NCBI GenBank assembly: GCA_900549415.1 | Contig: URNX01000013.1 | Location: 13,115-77,114, forward strand | Direction of reading: 5' to 3' | Source: an uncultured bacterium | Lineage (GTDB): Bacteria; Verrucomicrobiota; Lentisphaeria; Victivallales; UBA1829 | DNA length: 64,000 nt | Shown here: positions 7,793 through 16,931 of the stretch, piece by piece | Layout of the letters: each line of letters begins with the position of its first letter | Numbering within the stretch: the first letter of the stretch is position 1 | Position numbers and translations under genes: made by a program | Notes under the pieces: generated by a model | Database searches by the model: none | Told to the model about the DNA's origin: nothing | Seen by the model: the letters and a program-made list of their open reading frames with translations, nothing else

Positions 7793-9148
7793 ATGGCACG
7801 AAATGTAAAGATTTCATTCATGGGTGCAGGAAGCACAGTTTTCGTAAAAAACGTTCTGGGCGACTGCATGTTCAAAGAGGCTCTGAAGGATGCGGAGATC
7901 GCGCTTTACGACATTGACGCGACCCGTCTGAAGGAATCGGAAAAGGTTCTGAACTCGCTGAATCTCAGCATCAACGAGGGACGCGCGACGGTCAAAACCT
8001 ATCTCGGCGCAGAGAACCGCAAGGAGGCGCTCCGCAATACAAATTTTGTGGTGAACGCAATCCAGGTCGGCGGATACGAACCTTCAACAGTGATCGACTT
8101 TGAGATTCCGAAAAAGTACGGTCTGCGGCAGACGATTGCGGACACGCTCGGCATCGGCGGCATTTTCCGCGCGCTCCGCACAATCCCGGTCATGCTCGAC
8201 TTCGCACATGATCTGGAAGAGGTCAGCCCCGAGGCGTGGTTCCTCAACTACACGAACCCGATGGCGATGCTCACCGGCGCGATGTTGAAAGGAACTTCCG
8301 TCAAGACTGTCGGTCTCTGCCATTCGGTTCAGGTCTGCATCAGTTCGCTGCTCGATACGCTTGACCTTTACAAGGGCGAAGGGGAGCGCAACGACATTTT
8401 CGGCAAGATCGCCGGAATCAACCACATGGCGTGGCTGCTGAATCTCCGCAAGGGCGGAAAGGACATCTACCCTGAAGTCAAGCGCGTTGCGGCGGAAAAA
8501 CTCGCGCAGTGGCGCAAGGCGGACAAGGACAAGTCCGGCAATATGGTGCGTCTGGAAATGATGCTGAAGTTCGGCTACTATGTGACCGAGTCGAGCGAGC
8601 ACAACGCCGAATACATGCCCTACTGGATCAAGGCGAATTATCCGGAGCTGATCGGCGAATACAACATTCCGCTGGATGAATACCCGCGCCGCTGTGTGAA
8701 ACAGATCGAAAACTGGAAACACCAGTATGCGGAACTTTGTTCAAAAGAGATTCTGGAACACAAGCCGTCGCGCGAATACGGCGCGGGCATCATGAATGCA
8801 ATCATGACGGGCGAGACATTCCAGATCGGCGGAAATGTGATGAACAACGGCATGATTCCCAATTTGCCGCACGACGCCGTCGTTGAAGTGCCGTGCCTGG
8901 TGGATGCGAACGGCATTCAGGGAACGTATGTGGGCGATCTGCCGCAGATCTGCGCGGCGCTGAACCGCACGAATATCAATGTCCAGCTCATGACAATCGA
9001 GGCGGCGCTCACGCGGAAACGCGAATGCATCTATCAGGCGGCGATGATGGATCCGCATACCGCGGCGGAACTCAGCATTGACAAAATCATTGCAATGTGC
9101 GATGACCTGATCGAAGCGCACGGAGATTATCTCCCGAAATATCACTGA
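7793..9148 (+). CDS. Family 4 glycoside hydrolase (alpha-galactosidase/alpha-glucosidase type, NAD+ and Mn2+ dependent)
   Basis: 451 aa from the second of two adjacent ATGs. The AGAGG ribosome site is only 3 nt from the first ATG (7790) and 6 nt from this one. The N-terminal Rossmann fold starts FMGAGSTVF. The metal-binding cysteine lies in GLCHSVQ (about residue 176) and the histidine in GINHMAWLL. GH4 enzymes act by oxidation at C3 and elimination. CHSVQ is the MelA-like form rather than the CHG/CNVP forms, favouring an alpha-galactosidase or alpha-glucosidase on unphosphorylated sugars. No signal peptide: cytoplasmic. Single-gene unit closed by a hairpin. Confidence 0.9.
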   Translation: MARNVKISFMGAGSTVFVKNVLGDCMFKEALKDAEIALYDIDATRLKESEKVLNSLNLSINEGRATVKTYLGAENRKEALRNTNFVVNAIQVGGYEPSTVIDFEIPKKYGLRQTIADTLGIGGIFRALRTIPVMLDFAHDLEEVSPEAWFLNYTNPMAMLTGAMLKGTSVKTVGLCHSVQVCISSLLDTLDLYKGEGERNDIFGKIAGINHMAWLLNLRKGGKDIYPEVKRVAAEKLAQWRKADKDKSGNMVRLEMMLKFGYYVTESSEHNAEYMPYWIKANYPELIGEYNIPLDEYPRRCVKQIENWKHQYAELCSKEILEHKPSREYGAGIMNAIMTGETFQIGGNVMNNGMIPNLPHDAVVEVPCLVDANGIQGTYVGDLPQICAALNRTNINVQLMTIEAALTRKRECIYQAAMMDPHTAAELSIDKIIAMCDDLIEAHGDYLPKYH

Positions 9149-9168
9149 GCGCAGTGAACGTTTCAAAT

Positions 9169-9216
9169 GATTGCGGCTCCTCCCCGTTTATCCGGAGAGG
9201 AGCCGCAAATTGTTTT
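9169..9216 (+). terminator. Terminator hairpin between the GH4 gene and pyrD
   Basis: Perfect 12-bp stem (9171-9182 with 9197-9208), then ATTGTTTTAT on the plus strand. It lies between convergent genes, 22 bp after the GH4 stop, and could also stop the pyrK-pyrD transcript. Confidence 0.75.
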
Positions 9217-9233
9217 ATAATGAAATAGTTGTA

Positions 9234-10157
9234 TCAGACCCGAACCTGTCCGATGATTTCGGTTACGGATTTGCAGCCGTGGCGTTCGAGATAGGCGGAG
9301 ATTCCGTTGAGAACTTTGACCGGGGCGAGCGGATCGGCAAAAATCGCGGTGCCGACGGCGATCGCGGAGGCTCCGGCAAGCAGAAATTCCACGGCGTCTT
9401 CCCCGCTGAAAATTCCGCCCATGCCGATGATCGGAATATCGACGGCGCGCGCGGTTTCATAAACCATTTTGACGGCGACGGGTTTGACGGCGGGGCCGCT
9501 GAGTCCGCCGGTGATGTTGGCGATCTTCGGACGGCGCGTCTCAATGTCGATTGCCATGGCGGGGATGGTGTTGATCATGGAGACAATATCGCTGCCGTTT
9601 GCCGCTGCTGCGCGGGCGAATTCGGGCATGCTCCTGACGTTCGGGCTCAGCTTGGTGATGAGCGGAAGTTTCGTTGCGGACCGGACGGCGGCGATGACTT
9701 TGCCCATTGCGGCAGTGTCGGAGCTGAAGGAGATTCCGCCCTCTTTGACGTTTGGGCAGGAGACGTTGATTTCCAGTGCGGCAATGCCGTCGGAATCAGC
9801 GTCGAGGCGTTCGGCGACGTAACGGTAGTCGTCCACGCTTTTGCCCCAGATGTTGACGATGGTTTTGCAGTTGTGCTTGCGGAGCCAGGGAAGATAGTGG
9901 TCATCGTGCAGGAACTTTTCGATGCCGGGGCCCTGGAGACCGATGGCATTGATCATGCCGGAGGTGACTTCGGCGACGCGGGGCGTTGGGTTGCCGTGCA
10001 CCGGTTTCGGGGCGACGCCTTTGACGACGACCGCACCGAGAATGGAGGGATCGAAAAATTCTTCGTATTCGCTTCCGTAGCCGAATGTCCCGGATGCGGT
10101 CATGACGGGGTTCGCAAGTTCGAGCGGACCGAGTTTCACAGAGAGATCAGGCTTCAT
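9234..10157 (-). CDS. pyrD: Dihydroorotate dehydrogenase B, catalytic subunit
   Basis: 307 aa class 1B enzyme. The FMN barrel carries the catalytic cysteine in NVSCPNVKEG (Cys134); GLQGPG and MGGIFSGEDA are the other expected segments. It oxidises dihydroorotate to orotate in pyrimidine synthesis, passing electrons through PyrK to NAD+. It overlaps pyrK by 11 bp, so the two are translationally coupled, and no other pyr gene is near. Class 1B is usual in anaerobes because it needs neither quinone nor fumarate. Confidence 0.95.
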   Translation of the reverse strand: MKPDLSVKLGPLELANPVMTASGTFGYGSEYEEFFDPSILGAVVVKGVAPKPVHGNPTPRVAEVTSGMINAIGLQGPGIEKFLHDDHYLPWLRKHNCKTIVNIWGKSVDDYRYVAERLDADSDGIAALEINVSCPNVKEGGISFSSDTAAMGKVIAAVRSATKLPLITKLSPNVRSMPEFARAAAANGSDIVSMINTIPAMAIDIETRRPKIANITGGLSGPAVKPVAVKMVYETARAVDIPIIGMGGIFSGEDAVEFLLAGASAIAVGTAIFADPLAPVKVLNGISAYLERHGCKSVTEIIGQVRV

Positions 10158-10935
10158 AGTACACCTCCTCGGCGGTATAGACGGGTCCTTCCTTGCAGGT
10201 GCGCGAGTAGCGCCAGCCGTCGGGCGAGGAGGGATCTTTCATTTTGACGACACAGGCGAAACATGCGCCGATTCCGCAGCACATATGCTGGTCGAGACTC
10301 AGATAGCATTTGACGTTTTTTGCAACGGCGAGACGGCCGAGCGCCATGAGCATCGGTGTGGGGCCGCATGCATAGAGAACAGGCGTCTTCGGAGCGTCGG
10401 TGAGCGCCTTGTCGAGCAGTTCGGTGACGAGACCTTTGTGACCGAGCGAGCCGTCCTGGGTCGCAAGGCGAACATCATATCCGGCGGCTTCATACTCTTC
10501 CGAAAGGATGATATCGGCTGCGGAGCGTGCGCCGAGCAGGAGCATTCCCTTGTTGACGGAACGTTTTGCGAGCGGGAGAATCGCGGCGGAGCCGTAGCCT
10601 CCAGCGACGAGAACCGGAGTTTCATCGCCGCCGGGCATAGGGTAGCCTTTGCCGAGAGGACCCATGACATTGCAGGACTGCCCGGGGAGCATTTCTGCGA
10701 GTTCGGCGGTACCGGAGCCGACAACTTTGTAGACCACGGTGAGGGTTTCCGCTTCGGGATCGTATCCGCAGATGCTGAAGGGGCGGCGCAGGATGCGGTC
10801 GCGCAGGGATGGAATGTGAATGTGAACAAACTGTCCGGGCTGAGCCTTCGCGGCAATCTCCGGAGCGTGGAACACGATTTTCCGGTAGAGACCCTTGAGA
10901 CAGCGGTTTTCCAGAATGCTGCAATCGGATGTCAT
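10147..10935 (-). CDS. pyrK: Dihydroorotate dehydrogenase B, electron-transfer subunit
   Basis: 262 aa. The N-terminal FAD domain carries LRRPFSICGYD. The NAD-binding domain has LVAGGYGSAAILPLA. The C-terminal [2Fe-2S] loop has closely spaced cysteines (HMCCGIGACFACVVK) plus Cys in YSRTCKEGP. It relays electrons from PyrD FMN to NAD+. The start is the ATG at 10935, about 10 nt after GGAAAG. First gene of the pyrK-pyrD pair, divergent from the phosphatase gene with only 86 bp between them. Confidence 0.94.
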   Translation of the reverse strand: MTSDCSILENRCLKGLYRKIVFHAPEIAAKAQPGQFVHIHIPSLRDRILRRPFSICGYDPEAETLTVVYKVVGSGTAELAEMLPGQSCNVMGPLGKGYPMPGGDETPVLVAGGYGSAAILPLAKRSVNKGMLLLGARSAADIILSEEYEAAGYDVRLATQDGSLGHKGLVTELLDKALTDAPKTPVLYACGPTPMLMALGRLAVAKNVKCYLSLDQHMCCGIGACFACVVKMKDPSSPDGWRYSRTCKEGPVYTAEEVYYEA

Positions 10936-10951
10936 AATTTTTTCTTTCCAG

Positions 10952-10982
10952 TTGAATTTTTCAAACAGTATGGTATTATAAT
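10952..10982 (+). promoter_or_regulatory. Candidate promoter of the inositol-monophosphatase/priA operon
   Basis: -35-like TTGAAT (10952-10957), with either TATTAT (16-bp spacer) or TATAAT (10977-10982, 19-bp spacer) as -10. It lies about 40 bp before the ATG at 11022. The same AT-rich 86 bp must also hold the pyrK promoter, which I could not place. Confidence 0.45.
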
Positions 10983-11021
10983 ACGCGAAAGCGGAATTAA
11001 CAAACCGGCAGAGGTATTTTT

Positions 11022-11792
11022 ATGCTGAAATTTATGGAAAATCTGGCAAAAAGAGCCGGAGACATGGCTCTGGAGGAGCGGAAACACTTCTCCCGTGAGG
11101 AAATTCACTTCAAGAATCCGAAAGATCTGGTGACCGACGTCGACCGCAAAGTCGAGCAGTTCATCCGTGCTGAAATTGAAGCGGCGTACCCGGACCATGC
11201 GATTCTCGGCGAAGAGGGCGGAACCTCAAACGAAGGCAAGTCGGAATATCTCTGGATTATCGACCCGATTGACGGGACAACCTCTTTTGTACACGGATCG
11301 CCGATGTATTCGGTTTCCATCGGACTGCACCGGAACGGAAAGCCGTATGCAGGGGCGATTTACCAGCCTCGTCTGAACGAACTCTATTCCGCGATTCTCG
11401 GCGGCGGGGCAAAATGCAACGGGGAACCGATTCATGTGTCCCGTCATTCGGAGCTGGTGAACTGTCTCGGCATTACCGGCTTTGCGTGTCTGCGCGCGGG
11501 ACTGAAGAAGAACAATCTGCCGCATTTCTGCCGCATCGCTCCGCTGATCCGCGACATCCGGCGGTACGGGTCGGCGGCGTACGACCTCTGCGCCGTCGCC
11601 TCCGGTTCCGCGGATTTCTTCTGGGAGATGGAGCTGCAGCCGTATGATATCGCAGCGGGCGAGATCATTCTCACGGAAGCCGGCGGACGGATTTCCGATT
11701 TTTCCGGCGGAACGGGGTACCCGAAGCAGGGAATTCTCGCATCCAACGGTATCATCCACGATGATATTCTGCGTCTGCTTGCAATGGATTGA
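11022..11792 (+). CDS. Inositol-1-monophosphatase family protein
   Basis: 256 aa. Metal site motifs are present: GEEGG (about residues 65-69), WIIDPIDGTTSFVHG, and the C-terminal ELQPYDIAAG with GG following. These Mg2+-dependent enzymes remove phosphate from myo-inositol 1-phosphate or related sugar or nucleotide phosphates (SuhB/CysQ relatives). The exact substrate cannot be read from sequence. It begins after GAGGTATTTTT and ends 3 bp before priA, forming a two-gene operon. SuhB-type moonlighting in rRNA transcription is possible but not shown. Confidence 0.9.
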   Translation: MLKFMENLAKRAGDMALEERKHFSREEIHFKNPKDLVTDVDRKVEQFIRAEIEAAYPDHAILGEEGGTSNEGKSEYLWIIDPIDGTTSFVHGSPMYSVSIGLHRNGKPYAGAIYQPRLNELYSAILGGGAKCNGEPIHVSRHSELVNCLGITGFACLRAGLKKNNLPHFCRIAPLIRDIRRYGSAAYDLCAVASGSADFFWEMELQPYDIAAGEIILTEAGGRISDFSGGTGYPKQGILASNGIIHDDILRLLAMD

Positions 11793-11795
11793 CCG

Positions 11796-14021
11796 ATGCC
11801 GCAAAACGTCGCCAGAATCGCGCTGAATCTTTCGCTCGACCGCTTCTTTGATTACCGGATACCGGAGCATCTGCTCGGGAAGGTGCGGACGGGAAGCAAA
11901 GTCAATATTCCGTTCGGAAACGGGCTTGCTCTACGGAGCGGTTATGTAATGGAGATTACCGACCGTTCGGAGTTTCCGGATTTGCGCGCGATTGATTCGA
12001 TCTGCGCCAATTCGCCGGAGATTCCGGATCCTCTGCTGAAGCTCGCGGAGTGGATGGCGCTCTACTACTGCTGTCCGCGCGAACTGGCGGTGCGCAACCT
12101 TCTGCCCGGAGCGGTGCGCAGCGGAAAAATCAAACCGCGGACACGCCCGCACTGCCGTCTGGGCGATACTGCAAAGGCGGCGGAATATATCGAAAAGAAC
12201 GCCCGTGCAAAAGCGCGCGTCGCTCTGCTGAAGACTCTGATGCTGGAACATGAACTGCCGCAGGATATACTTCTGCTCAAGGCGGGGGCGGGGAAAGGGG
12301 CGCTCGATGCTCTGGTCAAAGAGGGAATTGTCGACCGCGAGGAAATTGTGGACGACCGCGACCCGTTCAAAGGCGCGTCGGTGATTCCGACCAAACCGCT
12401 GACGCCGACTCCGGAACAGGCGGAGGCGCTGAAAATCATTTTCGACACGATGGAGGGACGCACGGGAAAACATGTCGTTCTGCTCCACGGCGTCACCTGT
12501 TCCGGCAAAACGGAGGTTTATCTTCAGGCGATTGCAAAGGCTCTGGAGCAGGGCGGCGAAGCGATTGTGCTTGTTCCGGAAATCTCGCTGACTCCGCAGA
12601 CGGTGGAGCGGTTCCGCGCCCGGTTCGGCGACATGGTGAGCGTGCTTCACAGCGGGCTCTCCGAAGGGGAGCGGCATGACGAATGGATGAAAGTTCATTC
12701 GGGACGGGTCCGCATTGCCGTCGGGGCGCGCTCCGCGCTGTTCGCACCGTTCACGAAACTGAAGCTGATTGTGGTGGATGAGGAACACGAACAGTCGTAC
12801 AAGCAGTCGGAGGCGCCGCGGTACAATGCCCGCGACGTTGCTGTCATGCGCGGCAAACTGGAAGGCGCAACGGTGATTCTCGGTTCCGCCACGCCGTCGC
12901 TGGAATCACATTACAATGCCGCCGTCGCGGGAAAATATGCACATGCGCGGATGCTCAAACGGAGTGATCCGCGCATTGTCCTGCCCGATGTGCGGATTAT
13001 CGACATGCGCTGCGAAGAGACGGACGACGGGCTGCGCCCGGTGCTTTCAAAAGAGCTGATCCGGGGAGTCCGCGAGCGCATCAGCGTCGGGGAGCAGAGT
13101 ATTATTTTTCTGAACCGCCGCGGGTTCGCAAAGCAGATGATCTGCGAAGACTGCGGTTTTGTCGCGCGCTGCCCCGACTGCTCCGCCGCATATACCTACC
13201 ACAGAAAGATGCAGATTCTTACGTGTCATCTCTGCGGAGCGATGGTCTCCGCCTACGAGAAGTGTCCGCAGTGCGGTTCGGAAAAAATCCGTTATTCGGG
13301 CGCCGGAACGGAGAAAGTCGAGAACATGGCGTTTGCGGTGTTCAAGGATGCGCGGATCGCCCGGATGGATTCGGATTCAATGACGCGTCCGAGTCTGTAT
13401 GAAGAGATTCTGGGCAAATTCCGCCGGGGAGAGATCGACATCCTGATCGGAACGCAGATGATTGCAAAGGGACTTGATTTTCCGAACGTCACTTTCGTGG
13501 GCGTGGTGAACGCGGACATGGGGCTTTTCCTGCCGGATTTCCGCGCGGCGGAGCGGACGTTCCAGCTGCTTACGCAGGTCGCGGGGCGTGCCGGACGCGG
13601 CGAACACCGCGGCGAGGTTCTGATTCAGACCAGCAACCCGTTCAATTCCGCGATCACCGCGGCGGCAAACCATGACTGCGATACGTTTTACGCCGATGAA
13701 CTGCCGGTGCGCGAGGAACTGAAGTTCCCTCCATACGGACATGTGATCGCGCTTCATTTCGACGGGGAAGACCCGCAGAAGATCGAGGCCTATGCGGCGC
13801 AGCTCATGGAGCGCATTCAGCCGTACCTGGATCCGGAGACGGAGGTCACGGAGCCGATGCCCGCGCCGATCGAACGCATCAAGGGGAAGTTCCGCTACAT
13901 GGCGACTTTCCGTGCGGGAAAGCTGGGACGTCTCAAGCAGGTTCTGCGCTATGAAACATGCCGGAACCAGCCGCGCGGGCTCCAGGTTTACCTGGATATC
14001 GATCCTGTCTCAATGTTGTAA
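11796..14021 (+). CDS. priA: Primosomal replication protein N' (PriA helicase)
   Basis: 741 aa superfamily 2 helicase that reloads the replisome at stalled forks. An N-terminal DNA-binding domain (1-105) is followed by Walker A GVTCSGKT (Lys238), DEEHE (about residue 328) and GSATPS. A zinc-binding insert with paired cysteines (CEDC, CPDC, CHLC, CPQC) is intact, followed by GTQMIAKGLDFPNVT and QVAGRAGRG. All catalytic motifs are present. It is translated directly after the phosphatase gene, and its end overlaps the convergent SGNH gene by 12 bp. Confidence 0.97.
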   Translation: MPQNVARIALNLSLDRFFDYRIPEHLLGKVRTGSKVNIPFGNGLALRSGYVMEITDRSEFPDLRAIDSICANSPEIPDPLLKLAEWMALYYCCPRELAVRNLLPGAVRSGKIKPRTRPHCRLGDTAKAAEYIEKNARAKARVALLKTLMLEHELPQDILLLKAGAGKGALDALVKEGIVDREEIVDDRDPFKGASVIPTKPLTPTPEQAEALKIIFDTMEGRTGKHVVLLHGVTCSGKTEVYLQAIAKALEQGGEAIVLVPEISLTPQTVERFRARFGDMVSVLHSGLSEGERHDEWMKVHSGRVRIAVGARSALFAPFTKLKLIVVDEEHEQSYKQSEAPRYNARDVAVMRGKLEGATVILGSATPSLESHYNAAVAGKYAHARMLKRSDPRIVLPDVRIIDMRCEETDDGLRPVLSKELIRGVRERISVGEQSIIFLNRRGFAKQMICEDCGFVARCPDCSAAYTYHRKMQILTCHLCGAMVSAYEKCPQCGSEKIRYSGAGTEKVENMAFAVFKDARIARMDSDSMTRPSLYEEILGKFRRGEIDILIGTQMIAKGLDFPNVTFVGVVNADMGLFLPDFRAAERTFQLLTQVAGRAGRGEHRGEVLIQTSNPFNSAITAAANHDCDTFYADELPVREELKFPPYGHVIALHFDGEDPQKIEAYAAQLMERIQPYLDPETEVTEPMPAPIERIKGKFRYMATFRAGKLGRLKQVLRYETCRNQPRGLQVYLDIDPVSML

Positions 14022-15020
14022 CAGCTTTGCGAGATTTTCAGCAAGCAGCGCGGCTCCTTCCGCATTCGGGGTGACGCGGTTGCGGGAATAATACCGCGGT
14101 GAATCGGGAAGGAGGTGTGCGCCCTCGATGACGCGGATTTTCTGTTTCTTTCCGAACTCCCGAATGGCGGCTGTGTAAGGCGCGGCGCTTTTTTCCAGCG
14201 GAGTGACAAATACAATCTTTGTATTCGGTGCGGCGGTGCGGAAGGTTTCCGTGAAGCGTTCCAGATTCTTCTTGAAAACCGGAATGGATGTGCCGAATTT
14301 GCGGTCGAATGAACCCGTCATGACAATCAGAATGTCCGGTTTCGGGAGCGCAAGAAATTCCGCATGGTTCGGGGTGAGGAGCGTATCCGCCATGACGGCG
14401 TCGATGATTTCCCAGTTCAGGGAACGTCCGAGCAGATAGGAGAACGATTGATGCACGGGGAGAATTTCGCTGCTGCCGGCGAGGTCACCGTAAAGGACGG
14501 CGCGTTTTGCAAACGGCTTGGGATCGGCGAACTTCGCGCGGTCGTTAACGGAGATTCCGAGGAAATCGACTGAGTCGCCGGAGGGGAGAATGACGTCGAA
14601 TGTGTGCATGGCACCGTCGGAGGGAATCCGGAAGGAGACGTCGCGAGAGAAATAGCGCGTGCGCTTGCGGCGGTCGCCGGGGAGGGTGAAGGTGTATTCC
14701 TGTTTCCAGTCTCCGTCGACGAGGAAAATTCCGGTGCTTTCGAGCGGAACTTCGGGGAGGTGAAGCCCGTTGTAGCGGAGCTTCACGCGGATGTTGCGGC
14801 TGTCGGTCCGGAAGCGGATGCGTGCGCCTGGGTTGTCGTGTTCCAAATGGTCGCGGTGCGGCATGAGACGGCTGAACTTCATGACATGATTCCGGCGTGC
14901 GCCCTCGACAAAGGTTTTCGAGAGGATGCCGGAATAGTGCAGGCGCGGGTCGTCCGGAGCAATTTCAAGCGCGGCAAGCGGGAGCGCCGCGAGCAGCAGG
15001 AGCAGGAGAATGTTTTTCAT
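14010..15020 (-). CDS. Secreted SGNH-hydrolase-like protein with degenerate catalytic blocks
   Basis: 336 aa. The signal peptide is residues 1-19. A beta-rich N-terminal part (about 25-140) resembles the jelly-roll of CE2-type esterases, and an SGNH-like alpha/beta domain follows. The expected GDS serine motif reads YGDLAGSS, the GxND block reads GSFD, and the DxxHP block reads NRVTP, so the usual Ser, Asn, Asp and His are not where expected. It is either a non-catalytic binding protein or a very divergent esterase. ATG at 15020 overlaps the upstream stop in ATGA. Last gene of the long minus-strand run. Confidence 0.75.
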   Translation of the reverse strand: MKNILLLLLLAALPLAALEIAPDDPRLHYSGILSKTFVEGARRNHVMKFSRLMPHRDHLEHDNPGARIRFRTDSRNIRVKLRYNGLHLPEVPLESTGIFLVDGDWKQEYTFTLPGDRRKRTRYFSRDVSFRIPSDGAMHTFDVILPSGDSVDFLGISVNDRAKFADPKPFAKRAVLYGDLAGSSEILPVHQSFSYLLGRSLNWEIIDAVMADTLLTPNHAEFLALPKPDILIVMTGSFDRKFGTSIPVFKKNLERFTETFRTAAPNTKIVFVTPLEKSAAPYTAAIREFGKKQKIRVIEGAHLLPDSPRYYSRNRVTPNAEGAALLAENLAKLLQH

Positions 15021-15421
15021 TTTTTCTGATCCAGAAAATAGCCGGTCAGGGTGCATTTGGCGATGATTTTCCCGTCGGAATTCCGGGCGACGGCTTCGCA
15101 GACGCAGGTCGTTCTGCCGTTGTGGACGAGCGTTGCCGTGGCGGTGATCTTCGGGCCCTTGCCCGGACGGAGGTACGAGATGGAACTGTTGAGCCCGATG
15201 CAGGGGCGTCCGGTGGACCAGGAGGCTCCGGCGAACGCAAAGTCACAGAGCGTGTAGATCGCGCCGCCCTGCACGACGTCGTGTCCGTTCAGGGAGTCTT
15301 CCGAAACATCGTATTCGGCTTCGGCGCAGCATTCGCCGACGCTGGTGAGACGCATGGAGTTGAAGGCGCAGAAGCGGTCGACTTTGTTGAGTTTTTCCTT
15401 GATTTCTTCGAAATTGATCAT
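15017..15421 (-). CDS. PaaI-family hotdog thioesterase
   Basis: 134 aa single hotdog domain. The catalytic region reads LNGHDVVQGGAIYTLCDFAFA, matching the PaaI pattern of N-G-x-x-x-H/Q-G-G followed by the long helix. It hydrolyses acyl-CoA thioesters in the cytoplasm, probably as a tetramer; the acyl substrate is unknown. It lies 8 bp after the M32 peptidase gene and shares ATGA with the SGNH-like gene. Confidence 0.87.
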   Translation of the reverse strand: MINFEEIKEKLNKVDRFCAFNSMRLTSVGECCAEAEYDVSEDSLNGHDVVQGGAIYTLCDFAFAGASWSTGRPCIGLNSSISYLRPGKGPKITATATLVHNGRTTCVCEAVARNSDGKIIAKCTLTGYFLDQKK

Positions 15422-15429
15422 GGTTCACC

Positions 15430-16926
15430 TCAGGCGTATTTGTGTTTGAGCATTTTGAGATAGGGTGCGGGATCGAGCGTTCCGTTTCCTGTTGCGATCT
15501 TGAGAATTTCCGATGTGCTGTATTTGGCTCCGTAGATATGAACGTGTGTGCGGAGCCATTCGCGGAGCGGGGCGTAATCGCCCTGCGCGATGCACTGCGG
15601 AAATTCGGGGAGATCCTTGAGAGCGGCGTTCCAGAGCTGGGCGGAGATGACGTTTCCGACTGCATAGGAGGGGAAGTAGCCGAATTCGCCCATTGCCCAG
15701 TGAACATCCTGCAGCACGCCTTCGGTATCGTTCCGGACTTCGATGCCGAGCAGATCTTTCATTCCGGCGTTCCAGGCGTCGGCAAGATCGGCAACTTTGA
15801 GTTTGCCTTCGAGCATCGCTTTTTCGAGCTCAAAACGCAGAATGATGTGCATGTTGTACGTCAGTTCGTCGGCTTCCACGCGGATGGGGGAGGCTTCGAC
15901 GATGTTGAGAGCGGCGAGGAACTTTTTCATCGGGATATTTTTGAGCGTGGCGGGGTAGAGCTTCTGCACGCGCGGATACCAGAACTGCCAGAATTCCGGC
16001 GAGCGCGCAACCAGATTTTCCCAGAGACGGGACTGGGATTCATGAACCGAGAAGGAGGCTCCGTCGCCGAGCGGCGTGCGCGCGTAACGCTTGTCGATTC
16101 CCTGTTCGTAGAGGGCGTGTCCGCCTTCATGCACGGAGCTGAAGAGGGCGGAGAAGGGCTTGCCGGGGAAGACTTTTGTCGTGACGCGGACGTCGTAGAG
16201 GCCGATGGTTGTGGTGAACGGATGAACGGTGGAATCCTGACGTCCGCAGTTCCAGTCATAGCCCATGCGGGTGAGAACCTCTTCGGTGAGCTTGAGCTGT
16301 TTCGCCGCGGGAAATGAACCGTTGAGGAACGAGGTGTCCGGAGCGGGTTTTTCGAGAGCGGAACGGATGATTGCGGACTGTTCCTTTTTCAGGCGTGCGA
16401 AGACCGGTTCGAGGTCGGCGCAGGTGACTCCTTCATCGAAGCGGTCGAGCAACGGGTCGTAGGGATGTTCATACGGTTCAAACCAGGAGAGCCGTTCGAA
16501 GGTGAGATCGAGGAGTTCCTGGAGATGCGGAGCGAAGGTTTTGAAATTCTTTTCTTCGCGGGCGCGTTCCCATGCGGAGTTCGCGCGGGAACAGGCTTCG
16601 GCGTTGCGGCGGACCCATTCGGCGGGGAGACGGTGTTCCTTTTCATAGTCTCGGTAAACTTTTTCGATGAGGCGACGTTCATCGGAATCCGGATCGAGTT
16701 TTTTTGCTTTGCGCTGGAGTTTCCCGATGAGTTTTCCGAATTCGCGTGAAGTGATTTTTTCGTGGGCGATTTCCCCGAGTGTGGCGAGCTGGAGGGAACG
16801 CGAGTCGATGGAACCGGGGGCCATGTAGGTGCGCATATCCCAGTCGAGCAGTTCTGATGCGGCGCGGAGATCGGAGACGGCGCCGAGAATGTTTTTCAGT
16901 CTTTCCAGTTTTTCAGCAAAGCTCAT
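15430..16926 (-). CDS. M32 family metallocarboxypeptidase (Taq type)
   Basis: 498 aa, the family length. The zinc motif HEGGH is at 266-270 and the downstream HESQSRLWEN supplies the third-ligand region. It releases C-terminal amino acids from peptides in the cytoplasm, usually with Co2+ or Zn2+. The ATG at 16926 was chosen because GGGAG lies 9 nt before it; an ATG at 16986 lies inside the upstream AsmA-like gene. The gap to that gene is 5 bp. Its link to polysaccharide genes upstream is positional only. Confidence 0.93.
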   Translation of the reverse strand: MSFAEKLERLKNILGAVSDLRAASELLDWDMRTYMAPGSIDSRSLQLATLGEIAHEKITSREFGKLIGKLQRKAKKLDPDSDERRLIEKVYRDYEKEHRLPAEWVRRNAEACSRANSAWERAREEKNFKTFAPHLQELLDLTFERLSWFEPYEHPYDPLLDRFDEGVTCADLEPVFARLKKEQSAIIRSALEKPAPDTSFLNGSFPAAKQLKLTEEVLTRMGYDWNCGRQDSTVHPFTTTIGLYDVRVTTKVFPGKPFSALFSSVHEGGHALYEQGIDKRYARTPLGDGASFSVHESQSRLWENLVARSPEFWQFWYPRVQKLYPATLKNIPMKKFLAALNIVEASPIRVEADELTYNMHIILRFELEKAMLEGKLKVADLADAWNAGMKDLLGIEVRNDTEGVLQDVHWAMGEFGYFPSYAVGNVISAQLWNAALKDLPEFPQCIAQGDYAPLREWLRTHVHIYGAKYSTSEILKIATGNGTLDPAPYLKMLKHKYA

Positions 16927-16931
16927 GATGA

